From the NCBI RefSeq assembly GCF_020711235.1, contig NZ_JAJFAV010000009.1:124001-188000 (forward strand): a stretch of 64,000 nt of DNA. Direction: 5' to 3'. Positions 9,451 to 18,168 of this stretch are shown one piece after another. The position numbers and the translations under genes were made by a program. Each line of letters begins with the position of its first letter. Position 1 is the stretch's first letter. The notes under the pieces were generated by a model. It had not been told where the DNA came from and ran no database searches. It saw only the letters and a list, made by a program, of their open reading frames with translations. The stretch is from Hymenobacter sp. 15J16-1T3B (GTDB lineage Bacteria; Bacteroidota; Bacteroidia; Cytophagales; Hymenobacteraceae).

Positions 9451-9692
9451 GGAGGCCGAGAAACTTGCGCCCAGTGCCGTAAAGGACAGCTAAGCAGTGA
9501 AACCGGCGACAAAAGCCCCGGCATAAGCGGCTGCGAAATTAGCAAAATGCGGGCGCCAGGCAGCTATGGGCCCGGCGGAGCCGCGGCGACGTGCCAACGA
9601 GCCCGACGTCCTGCAAGCACTCGTTTGCCCAGCGCGGAGCTGCAGATTGCCAACGCGGAAGTCGGGAAACCGCCGGCTCCCAGAAGCCCATT

Positions 9693-10895
9693 TTACCGCT
9701 TCTGCTCGATGCGGTCCAGCAAGGCAGCGAACGAGCGGGCATAGGCAGCCCGGGTGTGGTGTTCCCGCGCAAAAGCGTGGGCCGCCTCGGAGCGGGCGTG
9801 CAAGTCGGCCTCGGGCAGGGCCACCAGTTCGCGCACGGTTTTGATGGTCTGCGCGATGATTTCGCTGGGTTCCTGCGAGCGAATAACCGTGGCCAGGCCC
9901 TCGCGCACGGTGCTGGTTTCCGTGGTGATGGGAATCAGCCCGAAATGAGCCAGCTGCACCACGGCCCCGCCCCCACCTTCGCTGGCGCTTAGGTACACGG
10001 TGCCCAGGCACTGCTGGGCCAGGTCGGCAAACTTGCGGCTGCCCACGTCCACCCACCCCATGTACTTCAGGTTGGGGTGCTTGGCCAGCATGGGCTGCAG
10101 CCACGACCAGAACCGGGTTTCCCGTTCGGCGTGCCCCCCGATGTAGAGCGTCAGCTCGGGCATTTGCGCAAACGCTTCCACCACCAAGTCCAGTCCCTTC
10201 AGCAGCAGCCCGCCGCTGCCCAGCCACACAAACTTCGTGCGGGCCTCGGCCATGTTGCGCCGCTGATAATCCGGCTCGTATACCGCCGAAATATTCAACT
10301 GATGCTTGAGGGCGGGCCGGTCGAACAGCCGCAACTGAAAGTCGGTGCCGAGGTAGGTCATGTAATCGGCTACCTCGTTGGCGTAGTTGGGCGGCGCCTG
10401 CCGTTCCGGCGACACGAAGATGCCGTGGCGCCGATGAAAATCCCCGATGCGCTTCAGCTCGGCCGTATTCTGAAACAGCCAGTAGTTGCCGGACGAGTAA
10501 AAAATCTTGGTGCGCCCCGCCCGGAGGTTTTCCGGCATGTTGATCAGGCTGCCCCCCTCGTCGATGATCAGGTCGTACAGTTCCCAGTTGATGGGGGCCC
10601 GGCTGTGCACGTGGTGGTAGTCGACCACGTACCCGCGTTCGTTGAGCTGGCGCACCATCTCGGCCGATTCCCAGTACATCGTGTGCTCGTTGATCTGCGG
10701 GCACTGCATGGGGTCCCCTTTGATGTAATAGGGAATCGAGTAAATGGAGTACTTGATAAACGCGCGTTTCGCCTTGGGTCCCAGGCGCTCTTGCCCGATG
10801 CCGTGGATTTCGCCGCCCGGCGGACGGAACGTAACATCAGCCGCCTTTCTGAGGAGTTCCGACAGGCGGTAACGCGCCCCTTGGATGGTTGGCAT
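9693..10895 (-). CDS. Glycosyltransferase, GT4-like
   Basis: The 400-residue protein has a GT-B layout: an N-domain with YDLIIDEGGSLINMPENL and KIFYSSGNYWLFQN, then FVWLGSGGLLLKGLDLVVEA and LYIGGHAERETR in the C-domain. SASEGGGGAVVQLAHFGLIP is in the donor-binding position, where GT4 enzymes usually have an EA..G motif. The glycine-rich run SEGGGG is a variant of that site. The flippase gene lies 92 bases upstream on the same strand. Confidence 0.8.
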   Translation of the reverse strand: MPTIQGARYRLSELLRKAADVTFRPPGGEIHGIGQERLGPKAKRAFIKYSIYSIPYYIKGDPMQCPQINEHTMYWESAEMVRQLNERGYVVDYHHVHSRAPINWELYDLIIDEGGSLINMPENLRAGRTKIFYSSGNYWLFQNTAELKRIGDFHRRHGIFVSPERQAPPNYANEVADYMTYLGTDFQLRLFDRPALKHQLNISAVYEPDYQRRNMAEARTKFVWLGSGGLLLKGLDLVVEAFAQMPELTLYIGGHAERETRFWSWLQPMLAKHPNLKYMGWVDVGSRKFADLAQQCLGTVYLSASEGGGGAVVQLAHFGLIPITTETSTVREGLATVIRSQEPSEIIAQTIKTVRELVALPEADLHARSEAAHAFAREHHTRAAYARSFAALLDRIEQKR

Positions 10896-10987
10896 AGTGC
10901 AGGGTTGGCTACAAGCCGAGGCTCGTATGAAACGTGGGGAAAACTAGCGGGCCGTAAAACGGGCAAGAGCCGTTTCACATTCCCGCA

Positions 10988-12397
10988 TTACGCTAAGAAG
11001 GACAAATGCAGGCTTTCTATACCCAAGCGCAGCGCAAACAGCAGCGCGGTTACGCCCGCCGTGAGGGCAATGGAACGCAGCGCAATGCGGCCAATAGGCA
11101 GGCGCAGCAGGGAGAGAATGTGCAAGTCGGTAAGGAAGCTGCCGAGCATACTGGCCAGGCCGAAGAGCAGCATGGCAATTTTGACGTCGTGCAGGTACAG
11201 CCCGATGCCCAGGCCCACGGCGCGAGCAGCCAGAATGCAGGCGTTGGCTATGAGCTGGTAGCGCTGCTTTTCGTAGACGGTATAGATGCCCGACGTGGCT
11301 AGGGACGTGAGCTTGAATACGTAGTAGTAGCCTAGAAAAGCCGTGAACATGCCCGCGCCTTCCCAACGGGCGCCAAACACAATCTTGAATATCCAGTCGC
11401 CAAACACGGTAACGCACCCGAAGGGCAGGATGCCGAGGTAGAGCAGCTTGTAGTACAGGTCCAGGGTGATGACGGGCAGGCGCTCCGGCTGGTTCTGGTG
11501 GGTTTCAATGGCCTTTTGGGCAAAAACCGGCGAAATAGCGTTGCCAATCAGGTTGATGGGAATTTCCAGCAGACTGACAGAAAACGAGTAAAGCCCTACC
11601 ACCGTGGAGCCAAACCCCGTGGTCAGCGCAAAGATGGGCAGCTGAGAGGACACCGTGTTTACGTACCCCGCCGGCAGAATGTAAAGGGGGAAATCTTTAT
11701 ATTCTTTGGCTACACTCTTGATTGTCTGCCAGTTAAAGCTAGTCCATAATTCACCCAACTGCCGCCAGATGCCGCCAAACAGCAAGCCAGTGGTGGCCGT
11801 GATGCGGTTAAATAACTCGCCCAGAATCAGGCCCGTAACCGGTCCGCCAAACACCCAACCAAACCCAATGGTAAACGCGCGGCCGGAAAGCGTGGTGGCA
11901 ATATCAACTCCCGCCCGCTTGGTAAACGCCTTGTCCCGGGTGTACCACGTGAACATGATGGCGTTCAGGTTAAAGAGCAGCAGCAGCAGCGGCACGGCGT
12001 ACAGCCAGCCGCCCACGCCCTCCAGGTGCAGCACCCGCCGCAAGGGCTCCGCCGCAAAAGTCAGCAGCCCGCCCAGCACCACGATGGAAGCAACGGTGAG
12101 CAGCAAGCTGAGGTGCACCAAGGCCAGAAACCGCTCACGCAGCTTGGGCATCAGCATCGCGCCGGGGTAGCCCAGCGTGGTAAGCAAGTTCAAGTTGCCC
12201 ACCACCGAGCCGAATACGGCAAACTGCCCGTAGCTGGCGGGCGCATAAATGCGCGACATCACCGGCGTGAGTACGAACCCAATAGCGGCTACAATGGTCG
12301 TTCCCGACAGTGTGACGGCAAAGTTTTGAGCAAACGACCCGCGCTGCCGGATGGCCTGGGTGCTGGTGCGCACCGTGCTACGTATTCGGTTAATCAA
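10988..12397 (-). CDS. wzx: Wzx-type polysaccharide repeat-unit flippase
   Basis: The 469-residue inner-membrane protein has about twelve to fourteen hydrophobic helices and the opening FAQNFAVTLSGTTIVAAIGFVLTPVMSRIYAP, cut here to its pattern: N-terminal amphipathic helix, then LTPVMSRIYAP, the typical Wzx/MOP-superfamily first helix. It would move undecaprenyl-linked repeat units to the periplasmic side. Parts of the gene, for example 11690-11760, are clearly less G+C-rich than the surroundings, a common sign of exchange in flippase genes. A terminator upstream separates it from gmd, so it probably has its own promoter. Confidence 0.88.
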   Translation of the reverse strand: MINRIRSTVRTSTQAIRQRGSFAQNFAVTLSGTTIVAAIGFVLTPVMSRIYAPASYGQFAVFGSVVGNLNLLTTLGYPGAMLMPKLRERFLALVHLSLLLTVASIVVLGGLLTFAAEPLRRVLHLEGVGGWLYAVPLLLLLFNLNAIMFTWYTRDKAFTKRAGVDIATTLSGRAFTIGFGWVFGGPVTGLILGELFNRITATTGLLFGGIWRQLGELWTSFNWQTIKSVAKEYKDFPLYILPAGYVNTVSSQLPIFALTTGFGSTVVGLYSFSVSLLEIPINLIGNAISPVFAQKAIETHQNQPERLPVITLDLYYKLLYLGILPFGCVTVFGDWIFKIVFGARWEGAGMFTAFLGYYYVFKLTSLATSGIYTVYEKQRYQLIANACILAARAVGLGIGLYLHDVKIAMLLFGLASMLGSFLTDLHILSLLRLPIGRIALRSIALTAGVTALLFALRLGIESLHLSFLA

Positions 12398-12432
12398 AAG
12401 ACAACGGCGTAACCCGCGTGTTTGGTGAGTTC

Positions 12433-12469
12433 AAAAAGCCTTCCCGCCGCCAGAGCAGCAGGAAGGCTT
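12433..12469 (-). terminator. Intrinsic terminator after gmd
   Basis: Nine-base arms at 12436-12444 and 12461-12469 enclose a 16-base loop. On the minus strand the hairpin is followed by a run of T. It lies 22 bases after the gmd stop and before the flippase gene. Confidence 0.75.
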
Positions 12470-12490
12470 CCAATCAATTGTAACCAACTC

Positions 12491-13609
12491 TTACTCGTGC
12501 TGCGACAACACTTTGTGTCCGCCTTTCAGCAGATAGGCGTCGCGCTTGAACAGCTCCACGTCGGCCTGGACCATGTCTTTTACCAGGGCAGGCAGGTCGT
12601 ACTTAGGCATCCAGTTCAGCTTCTCCTTGCACTTGGTCGGGTCGCCGATGAGCAGGTCCACCTCGGTCGGGCGGAAGTAGGTGGGGTCAACCTCGATGAC
12701 CACCTGCCCCTCGGGCAGCTGGTAGTCAGGGTTGTGGCACGCCACTACCACGCCTTTCTCGTCTACACCCTCGCCTCGGAAGGCTACCTCCACGCCGACT
12801 TCGGCAAAGGCCATGCGCACAAAGTCGCGCACGGTGGTGGTTACACCGGTGGCAATGACGAAGTCCTCGGGCGTATCCTGTTGCAGAATAAGCCACATAG
12901 CTTCCACGTAGTCTTTGGCGTGGCCCCAGTCGCGCTTGGCGGAGAGGTTACCCAGGGCAATGTGCTTTTGCATGCCCAGCACAATCTGCGCTACGCCGCG
13001 GGTGATTTTGCGGGTGACGAAGGTTTCGCCGCGCAGCGGGCTTTCGTGGTTGAAGAGGATGCCGTTAACCGCAAACATGCCGTAGGCTTCGCGGTAGTTG
13101 ACCGTAATCCAGTAGCCGTAGAGCTTGGCCACGGCGTAGGGCGAGCGGGGGTAAAACGGCGTGGTTTCGCGCTGCGGCACTTCCTGCACCAGCCCGTACA
13201 GCTCCGAGGTCGAAGCCTGGTAGATCTTCGTTTTTTTAGTGAGCCCCAGCAAACGCACGGCCTCCAGGATGCGCAGCGTGCCGATGCCGTCCACGTTGGC
13301 CACGTACTCGGGCGTGTCGAACGACACCTTCACGTGCGACATGGCGCCGAGGTTGTAAATCTCGTCGGGCTGCACTTCTTGAATGACGCGAATCAAGTTG
13401 GTCGAGTCCGTCAGGTCGCCGTAGTGGTTGGTGAAGTTCGGGCTCTTATTGCCCTCTTCGTCGGTAAGCAGGTGGTCGATGCGGTCGGTATTGAACAAGG
13501 ACGAACGACGCTTCAGGCCGTGTACCTCGTAACCCTTTCCCAACAGAAGTTCTGCTAGGTAAGCGCCATCTTGACCCGTAATACCGGTGATGAGTGCTAC
13601 TTTTTTCAT
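12491..13609 (-). CDS. gmd: GDP-mannose 4,6-dehydratase
   Basis: The 372-residue short-chain dehydrogenase converts GDP-mannose to GDP-4-keto-6-deoxymannose. The nucleotide site is [14 protein letters not shown] near residues 8-20. TSELYG is at about 134-139 and the catalytic pair is Y158/K162 in PRSPYAVAK. Length and motifs fit Gmd closely, including the early arginines [10 protein letters not shown]. The ATG at 13609 is preferred to the upstream one because family similarity begins at MKKVALITG. It supplies the GDP-sugar branch that probably uses the SDR, aminotransferase and acyltransferases upstream. Confidence 0.95.
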   Translation of the reverse strand: MKKVALITGITGQDGAYLAELLLGKGYEVHGLKRRSSLFNTDRIDHLLTDEEGNKSPNFTNHYGDLTDSTNLIRVIQEVQPDEIYNLGAMSHVKVSFDTPEYVANVDGIGTLRILEAVRLLGLTKKTKIYQASTSELYGLVQEVPQRETTPFYPRSPYAVAKLYGYWITVNYREAYGMFAVNGILFNHESPLRGETFVTRKITRGVAQIVLGMQKHIALGNLSAKRDWGHAKDYVEAMWLILQQDTPEDFVIATGVTTTVRDFVRMAFAEVGVEVAFRGEGVDEKGVVVACHNPDYQLPEGQVVIEVDPTYFRPTEVDLLIGDPTKCKEKLNWMPKYDLPALVKDMVQADVELFKRDAYLLKGGHKVLSQHE

Positions 13610-13721
13610 AAAAGAAGTTGGTGGCAGCCTTGTGTCCGGCCGCAAGCAATTCGGTGAGAGTTCAAATGCCCGGTTATTTCCTCCGCGCTAGTGCGCAGGT
13701 TCAGCACGGGCCATGACCTTG

Positions 13722-13729
13722 CAAAGATA
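13722..13729 (-). promoter_or_regulatory. TAnnTTTG -7 element upstream of gmd
   Basis: TATCTTTG on the minus strand, 113 bases before the gmd ATG, inside the 173-base gap between gmd and the next glycosyltransferase gene. The match is perfect, but no -33 element is evident. Confidence 0.45.
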
Positions 13730-13782
13730 ACGCGTCAAACGTTAGCTGAAGTAGTTGAGCTTGCCAGCAATAGCGAGTTGAC

Positions 13783-14784
13783 CTAGCTGAGCACTTTGGT
13801 CAATTGATCCGACTTGTAGTAAAATTCCGTCGGGTGCTCTGCATTATAAGTGGCCATGAACTGGTCGCATACGTCGAAAGCCGTAGCCAGTTTAGCCATA
13901 TTATCGGTCGGCATCTCACCAGTAAAACTGGTAGTGCGTCCCTGGTTACCCTGGTACTGCTTCAGGCGCAAGAGCGAATACAAGACGCGCTTGGCCGGGC
14001 GGATGGGCTTTTTAATTGCGTCCATCCAACCAGATTTGTGTTTGACAAAATCACCAACGCTGTCGCTGATGCTTTTGTCGTAATAGAAGCGCATCCGGTT
14101 AGCTTCCAAGGCACTGGCCTTTTGGGCTTTGCCCTGGTTCATCACCCGAAAATTGCTCTGCGGATTCTCGATGCGCACGCTGAGCATGGCAGTGCTCCAA
14201 GCCAAGTTGACGTTCAGGCTGGTGATGCGGTAGGTAAACTCGGTGTCGACCTGCACTACGCCGGTATGGAACAGGCCGGTCAAGGCTAATGACTTACGAC
14301 GGATAATCAGTGGCAGGCCAATCATCCAAACCACGGCCTTGCTGTTGAGCCAACGTTGGAAGTTATCGGCCACATCGTCGTAAATGGTGGCTTTGCCCAA
14401 GTCTTCCAAATGAATCAGGCCGGTGTTGCCCGATAGCACGTCAATCTCGGGGTGGGCCAGCATGAACGATTTGGCCTCTCGGATGGCGGGGTAGCAGAAA
14501 GCGTCGTCGTCGGTAATAATCTTGATCAGTTCCCCCCGCGCCATGAGCATGCATTTGTTGAAGCCGTGCGCTTCTCCTTTGTCACGCTCCGAAACAAACT
14601 GCTGAATCTTGCCAGCTTCGTAGAGCCCGCGCAAGTATTCCGGAGTGCCGTCTTTGCTGCCGCCGTCGGCCACCACAATTTCCTCGTCGGGCTGCCGGGC
14701 CGCAATCAGCCGCTCCAGTACCTGCTGCAGGTAGGGCAATTTGTTGTAGGTCGTCAGAACGTACGATAACGTGTACTCAGCCAT
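13783..14784 (-). CDS. GT2 glycosyltransferase
   Basis: The 333-residue GT-A enzyme starts MAEYTLSYVLTTYNKLPYLQ, with VVADGGSKDGTPEYL and IKIITDDDAFCYPAI (metal-binding DDD). The open frame extends 70 codons upstream into the acyltransferase gene, but that part is not protein-like, so the ATG at 14784 is chosen. The start lies 8 bases after the stop of the upstream acyltransferase, a tight operon arrangement. Confidence 0.85.
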   Translation of the reverse strand: MAEYTLSYVLTTYNKLPYLQQVLERLIAARQPDEEIVVADGGSKDGTPEYLRGLYEAGKIQQFVSERDKGEAHGFNKCMLMARGELIKIITDDDAFCYPAIREAKSFMLAHPEIDVLSGNTGLIHLEDLGKATIYDDVADNFQRWLNSKAVVWMIGLPLIIRRKSLALTGLFHTGVVQVDTEFTYRITSLNVNLAWSTAMLSVRIENPQSNFRVMNQGKAQKASALEANRMRFYYDKSISDSVGDFVKHKSGWMDAIKKPIRPAKRVLYSLLRLKQYQGNQGRTTSFTGEMPTDNMAKLATAFDVCDQFMATYNAEHPTEFYYKSDQLTKVLS

Positions 14785-14792
14785 GCCCTTAT

Positions 14793-15362
14793 TTAGTATC
14801 CCAGTTTTTTGGCGTATTCCAGCATCTTTTCCCGCGGCCGCACCTTCACCGGCCGCGCCGGCACGCCCACGTAGATGGTCCACGGCTCGGTGTCCTTGGT
14901 TACTAGCGAACAAGCCCCAATCACACAACCTTCGCCAATAGTCACGTTGGGCATCACCACGGCATTGGTGCCAATGCCCGAAAAACGGCCGCATCGGATG
15001 GTGCTGAAATCGACGGTGTCACGGTACTCATCCGGTACCGTGACACTGGTGAAGCCCTCGCCCATAAACCGATCTGAACCGCACAGCAGACGGCTCCCAG
15101 CTGCAATGCTAACGAAGTGCTCTACCACCACCCGACTTTGCTCCCCTCCGATGACGGTGATGTAGGGGGCGATGTGGATGTAGTCGCCGATTTCGGCGGC
15201 GGTGGTCAGGTAGAAGCCCGAGTCGATGGCCACGTGGCTGCCCACGGTGACCAGCTGCGGCCGGCGGATTTCCACGTTGGCGCTGATGAACACGTCGTCG
15301 CCGCAGCTCTTCAGCAGCGACTTGTCGTACTGGGCTGATTGAATGGACTTGTCGCTGGTCAT
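14793..15362 (-). CDS. Left-handed beta-helix acyltransferase, copy 1 of a mosaic tandem pair
   Basis: The 189-residue protein has hexapeptide repeats through most of its length (for example VGSHVAIDSG, IGDYIHIAP, IGTNAVVMPNVTIGEGCVIG) and ends like sugar O- or N-acetyltransferases with YVGVPARPVKVRPREKML. It probably acetylates a sugar nucleotide or a lipid-linked sugar. Its first 65 or so residues and its C-terminal stretch are almost identical at DNA level to the upstream copy (15406-15984), while the middle 85 residues differ at about half the positions with no length change. The specific substrate is unknown; the GDP-6-deoxyhexose genes upstream are the likely context. Confidence 0.87.
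   Translation of the reverse strand: MTSDKSIQSAQYDKSLLKSCGDDVFISANVEIRRPQLVTVGSHVAIDSGFYLTTAAEIGDYIHIAPYITVIGGEQSRVVVEHFVSIAAGSRLLCGSDRFMGEGFTSVTVPDEYRDTVDFSTIRCGRFSGIGTNAVVMPNVTIGEGCVIGACSLVTKDTEPWTIYVGVPARPVKVRPREKMLEYAKKLGY
14809..14892. repeat. 3'-end repeat block of tandem acyltransferases, partner at 15428-15511
   Basis: The 84 bases match 15428-15511 with one mismatch, encoding the shared C-terminal part of both proteins. The offset is 619 bases, identical to that of the 5' block. Confidence 0.9.
15148..15343. repeat. 5'-end repeat block of tandem acyltransferases, partner at 15767-15962
   Basis: These 196 bases are identical to 15767-15962 on reading both copies side by side. They encode the common N-terminal part. 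The block stops abruptly on both sides: outside it, at 14893-15147 versus 15512-15766, the two genes diverge strongly. Confidence 0.92.
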
Positions 15363-15405
15363 TGCCGGTAAGTGTGACTAGAGTCAGTAGCTACCAACCA
15401 GGGGC

Positions 15406-15984
15406 CTATACGTCGTACCCCATTTCCTTGGCGTATTCCAGCATCTTTTCGCGCGGCCGCACCTTCACCGGCCGCGCCGGCACGCCCACGTAGATGGTCC
15501 ACGGCTCGGTGCTTTTGTTCACCAACGAGCCTGCGCCAATTACACTGCCTTCTGCCAAAGTCACCCCGGGCATTACCATGACATTGGTCCCGACGCTGGC
15601 AAAATTTTCAAAAATCACCGGTGCGATGTGCACGTTGTCACGGTATTTCTCCGGGATGGTAGGCCCAATGAAACCATGTCCCAGGTGCTCGTCGCTACCG
15701 CAGATAATGCGGCTACCGGCAGCAATCGTGCTGAAATGCCCCATTTTCAACAGCCCTTGCGGCCCGCCGATGACGGTGATGTAGGGGGCGATGTGGATGT
15801 AGTCGCCGATTTCGGCGGCGGTGGTCAGGTAGAAGCCCGAGTCGATGGCCACGTGGCTGCCCACGGTGACCAGCTGCGGCCGGCGGATTTCCACGTTGGC
15901 GCTGATGAACACGTCGTCGCCGCAGCTCTTCAGCAGCGACTTGTCGTACTGGGCTGATTGAAGTTTTTCGCCAGATTGGTTCAT
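15406..15984 (-). CDS. Left-handed beta-helix acyltransferase, copy 2 of a mosaic tandem pair
   Basis: The 192-residue paralogue of the gene at 14793-15362 has the same hexapeptide-repeat fold and the same ends. Its central block reads PQGLLKMGHFSTIAAGS to VGTNVMVMPGVTLAEGSVIG instead of the copy-1 version. Both genes are intact, with proper starts and stops. The central coils of such trimers form the active-site cleft, so the two enzymes may share oligomerisation surfaces but act on different acceptors. That last point is inference from the pattern of identity. Confidence 0.87.
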   Translation of the reverse strand: MNQSGEKLQSAQYDKSLLKSCGDDVFISANVEIRRPQLVTVGSHVAIDSGFYLTTAAEIGDYIHIAPYITVIGGPQGLLKMGHFSTIAAGSRIICGSDEHLGHGFIGPTIPEKYRDNVHIAPVIFENFASVGTNVMVMPGVTLAEGSVIGAGSLVNKSTEPWTIYVGVPARPVKVRPREKMLEYAKEMGYDV

Positions 15985-16041
15985 AAGGAGTCGGTAATTT
16001 TTAGGGGAGGAAGTGAAAAGTCCGCGCGGCAGCGCGCAATT

Positions 16042-16974
16042 CTAGTAAGGAAAAACCGACTCGTAGTAGGCAATGGTCTTGGCAATGCCCTCCTCGAATT
16101 CCGTGAACTTAAAGTCCGGAAACACCTGCCGGAAGCGCGTGTCGTCCATCACTTTCTTGGGCGCCCCGTCGGGCTTGCTGTGGTCCCACACCACCTTGCC
16201 CTGGTAGTCGAATTTGGCTTGGATGATATCGACCAATTCCTTCACGCTCAGCCCGTCGTTCTGAGCCACGTTGAGCACCTGCTCCAGGCCTTTGCGGTCG
16301 GGCTGCAGCAATACCTGCCACACCAGCCGGGCAAAATCCTTGGCGTAAAGCCATTCGCGGATGGCCACCCCGGTGCCCCAGATGGGCAACTCGGGCTGGT
16401 TGATTTTCTCGGCCTTGACGAACTTCGAAATCAACGCGTTGAGGGCGTGGGCCTTGTTCGGGTCGGTCGAGTCGAAAGGGCCGTACATGTTCGGGGTGAG
16501 CAGGTTGATGCTGCGCACTGCGTACTGCATCTGGAAGCACTCGGCGGTGGCCCAGAGCAAACGACGCGTGGCGCCGTAGCTCAGCACCGAGCGGTGCAGG
16601 TGCCCGTCCCACCACTCGTCCTCGCGGAACAGGTCGGCTTTGGCCGGGTAAGCGCAGTTGGCAATGGGGTTGATGACAATGGCCCGCGGGCAGGCGTGCG
16701 CCACGGCCTCGTACATGCCCAGGATCATGCGCGTGTTGTCGGCCACCACGGTAGCGGCCTGCTCGGTCACGTAATTGAGGCTCCCGACGTGAGCGGCGCA
16801 GTTGATGACAAAATCCGGGCGGTGCTTTTGCAGAAACGCCGTGGTTTGCGCGGTGTCGCGCAGGTCCAGGCCGGTGCTCAGCGAAGCTTCAATGGGTTCT
16901 ACGCCGTTTTCGCGCAGCACCTGTGCCATGTTGTGGCCAACGAACCCGTTGGCGCCAAAAAGAACTACTTTCAT
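16042..16974 (-). CDS. NAD-dependent SDR epimerase/reductase, GDP-fucose-synthase-like
   Basis: The 310-residue extended SDR has the nucleotide site VVLFGANGFVGHN at residues 3-15, NCAAHVGS, the INPIANCAYP segment matching the SS.CIYP region of GDP-L-fucose synthase, NMYGPFDSTD, and WGTGVAIREWLYAKD. It is probably the next enzyme after Gmd, reducing or epimerising a GDP-4-keto-6-deoxy sugar. The catalytic pair is unusual: Y133 is followed by R137 (SYGATRR) where the family has YxxxK. The stop is 57 bases upstream of the acyltransferase pair on the same strand. Confidence 0.83.
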   Translation of the reverse strand: MKVVLFGANGFVGHNMAQVLRENGVEPIEASLSTGLDLRDTAQTTAFLQKHRPDFVINCAAHVGSLNYVTEQAATVVADNTRMILGMYEAVAHACPRAIVINPIANCAYPAKADLFREDEWWDGHLHRSVLSYGATRRLLWATAECFQMQYAVRSINLLTPNMYGPFDSTDPNKAHALNALISKFVKAEKINQPELPIWGTGVAIREWLYAKDFARLVWQVLLQPDRKGLEQVLNVAQNDGLSVKELVDIIQAKFDYQGKVVWDHSKPDGAPKKVMDDTRFRQVFPDFKFTEFEEGIAKTIAYYESVFPY

Positions 16975-16978
16975 ATGC

Positions 16979-18139
16979 TTACCAGCCTTGCTTGATGGCG
17001 TCCACGATGTAAGCTACTTGCTCCGCGGTCAGCGCATCGTGCAGCGGCACGTGAATCTGCGTTTCGTCGAAGCGGCGCTGGTTAACCAGCTCGTGGCGCT
17101 TGCCGCCAAACAGGGTATTCTTGTCAATGCCGTCGTGTACTACCGAGGAGGCCACGCCGCGGGATTTCAGGGCGCGAATAAATGCCAAGCGGTTCTCGAC
17201 GTGGAAGCCAAACAGCCAATTGGCGCTTTCCCGGTCCGTCTGGTGCACGAAATGCGTCAGGCCGGGCACGTTCTGCAGGCCTTCGCGGTACTGCTGCACG
17301 CGGGCGCGACGCACGTCCATCCGGTCCCAGAACCCTTCGAGGTTGGCCAAGCCCAAAGCGGCGGCGTAGTCGCTCAGGTGGTACTTGTAGCCCACGTCGG
17401 AGAGGTCGTACTCCCGCTCCCCTACTTCGTTCACGGGTGAATTGGCGCGGTCGATGCCAAACCAGCGGCGGCGGAACACTTCGCGGGCCTTCTCCGGGTC
17501 ACGGGCGCACAGGGCGCCGCCGTCGCCGGTGGTCAGGTGCTTGATGGCCTGGAAGCTGAAGCAGGTGAAGTCGGAGATGGAGCCAATGGCTTGGCCTTGG
17601 TAAGTGGCGCCCGGCGCGTGGGCCGCGTCCTCGATTACCAGCAGGTTGTGGCGCTCGGCAATGGCTTTGATTTCAGCCATGTCGCAGGGATACCCGCCCC
17701 AGTGCACGGCCATAATAGCCTTGGTGCGCGGCGTAATCCGGTGCTCGATGTCGGCCGGGTTGATGTTGCCGTTTTCGTAGTGAATATCGGCAAAGACCGG
17801 CTTGGCGCCGACCTGCACCACGCAGATGGCCGAGGCAATAAAGGTTTGGGGCGAGAGAATTACTTCGTCACCGGGGCCAACGCCGGCCACTTCCATGGCC
17901 AGGTGCAGGGCGCTGGTGCCGCTGTTCAGAGCGGCCGGATTGACCATGCCCAGATCGGAGCTCAAACGACTTTCAAACTCTTTAACCAATCGGCCTTCGC
18001 TGAGCATAGTGGTGGCCAGCACATCGGTCACTCGCTGCGTTGCGGAAGGGTGTACAAACGTACTGAAGAGGCTAATGGGGTTGCCAGTGGGCAGGTTTGC
18101 GGTGCCAGCAGGCAGCGGTGAGTTGGTAGTTCCAGCCAT
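16979..18139 (-). CDS. DegT/DnrJ/EryC1/StrS sugar aminotransferase
   Basis: The 386-residue PLP enzyme has NSGTSALHLAMEV, SPQTFIASA, the PLP-contacting VIEDAAHAPGA (D171) and the Schiff-base lysine K200 in SFQAIKHLTTGDGG. The lysine rules out a ColD-type dehydratase, which has His there. It is expected to transfer an amino group from glutamate to a keto-deoxy sugar nucleotide. With gmd and the SDR beside it, a GDP-4-keto-6-deoxyhexose is a plausible substrate, but this is inferred. The ATG at 18139 sits 22 bases after a TATCTTTG promoter element, which supports this start over the upstream one. It ends 4 bases before the SDR start. Confidence 0.87.
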   Translation of the reverse strand: MAGTTNSPLPAGTANLPTGNPISLFSTFVHPSATQRVTDVLATTMLSEGRLVKEFESRLSSDLGMVNPAALNSGTSALHLAMEVAGVGPGDEVILSPQTFIASAICVVQVGAKPVFADIHYENGNINPADIEHRITPRTKAIMAVHWGGYPCDMAEIKAIAERHNLLVIEDAAHAPGATYQGQAIGSISDFTCFSFQAIKHLTTGDGGALCARDPEKAREVFRRRWFGIDRANSPVNEVGEREYDLSDVGYKYHLSDYAAALGLANLEGFWDRMDVRRARVQQYREGLQNVPGLTHFVHQTDRESANWLFGFHVENRLAFIRALKSRGVASSVVHDGIDKNTLFGGKRHELVNQRRFDETQIHVPLHDALTAEQVAYIVDAIKQGW

Positions 18140-18160
18140 ATAGCTAGTTGAATGAAGCCG

Positions 18161-18168
18161 CAAAGATA
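18161..18168 (-). promoter_or_regulatory. TAnnTTTG -7 element for the aminotransferase operon
   Basis: TATCTTTG on the minus strand, 21 bases upstream of the aminotransferase ATG. It would drive the aminotransferase, SDR, acyltransferase pair and GT2 as one transcript. A matching -33 element is not clear. Confidence 0.55.
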
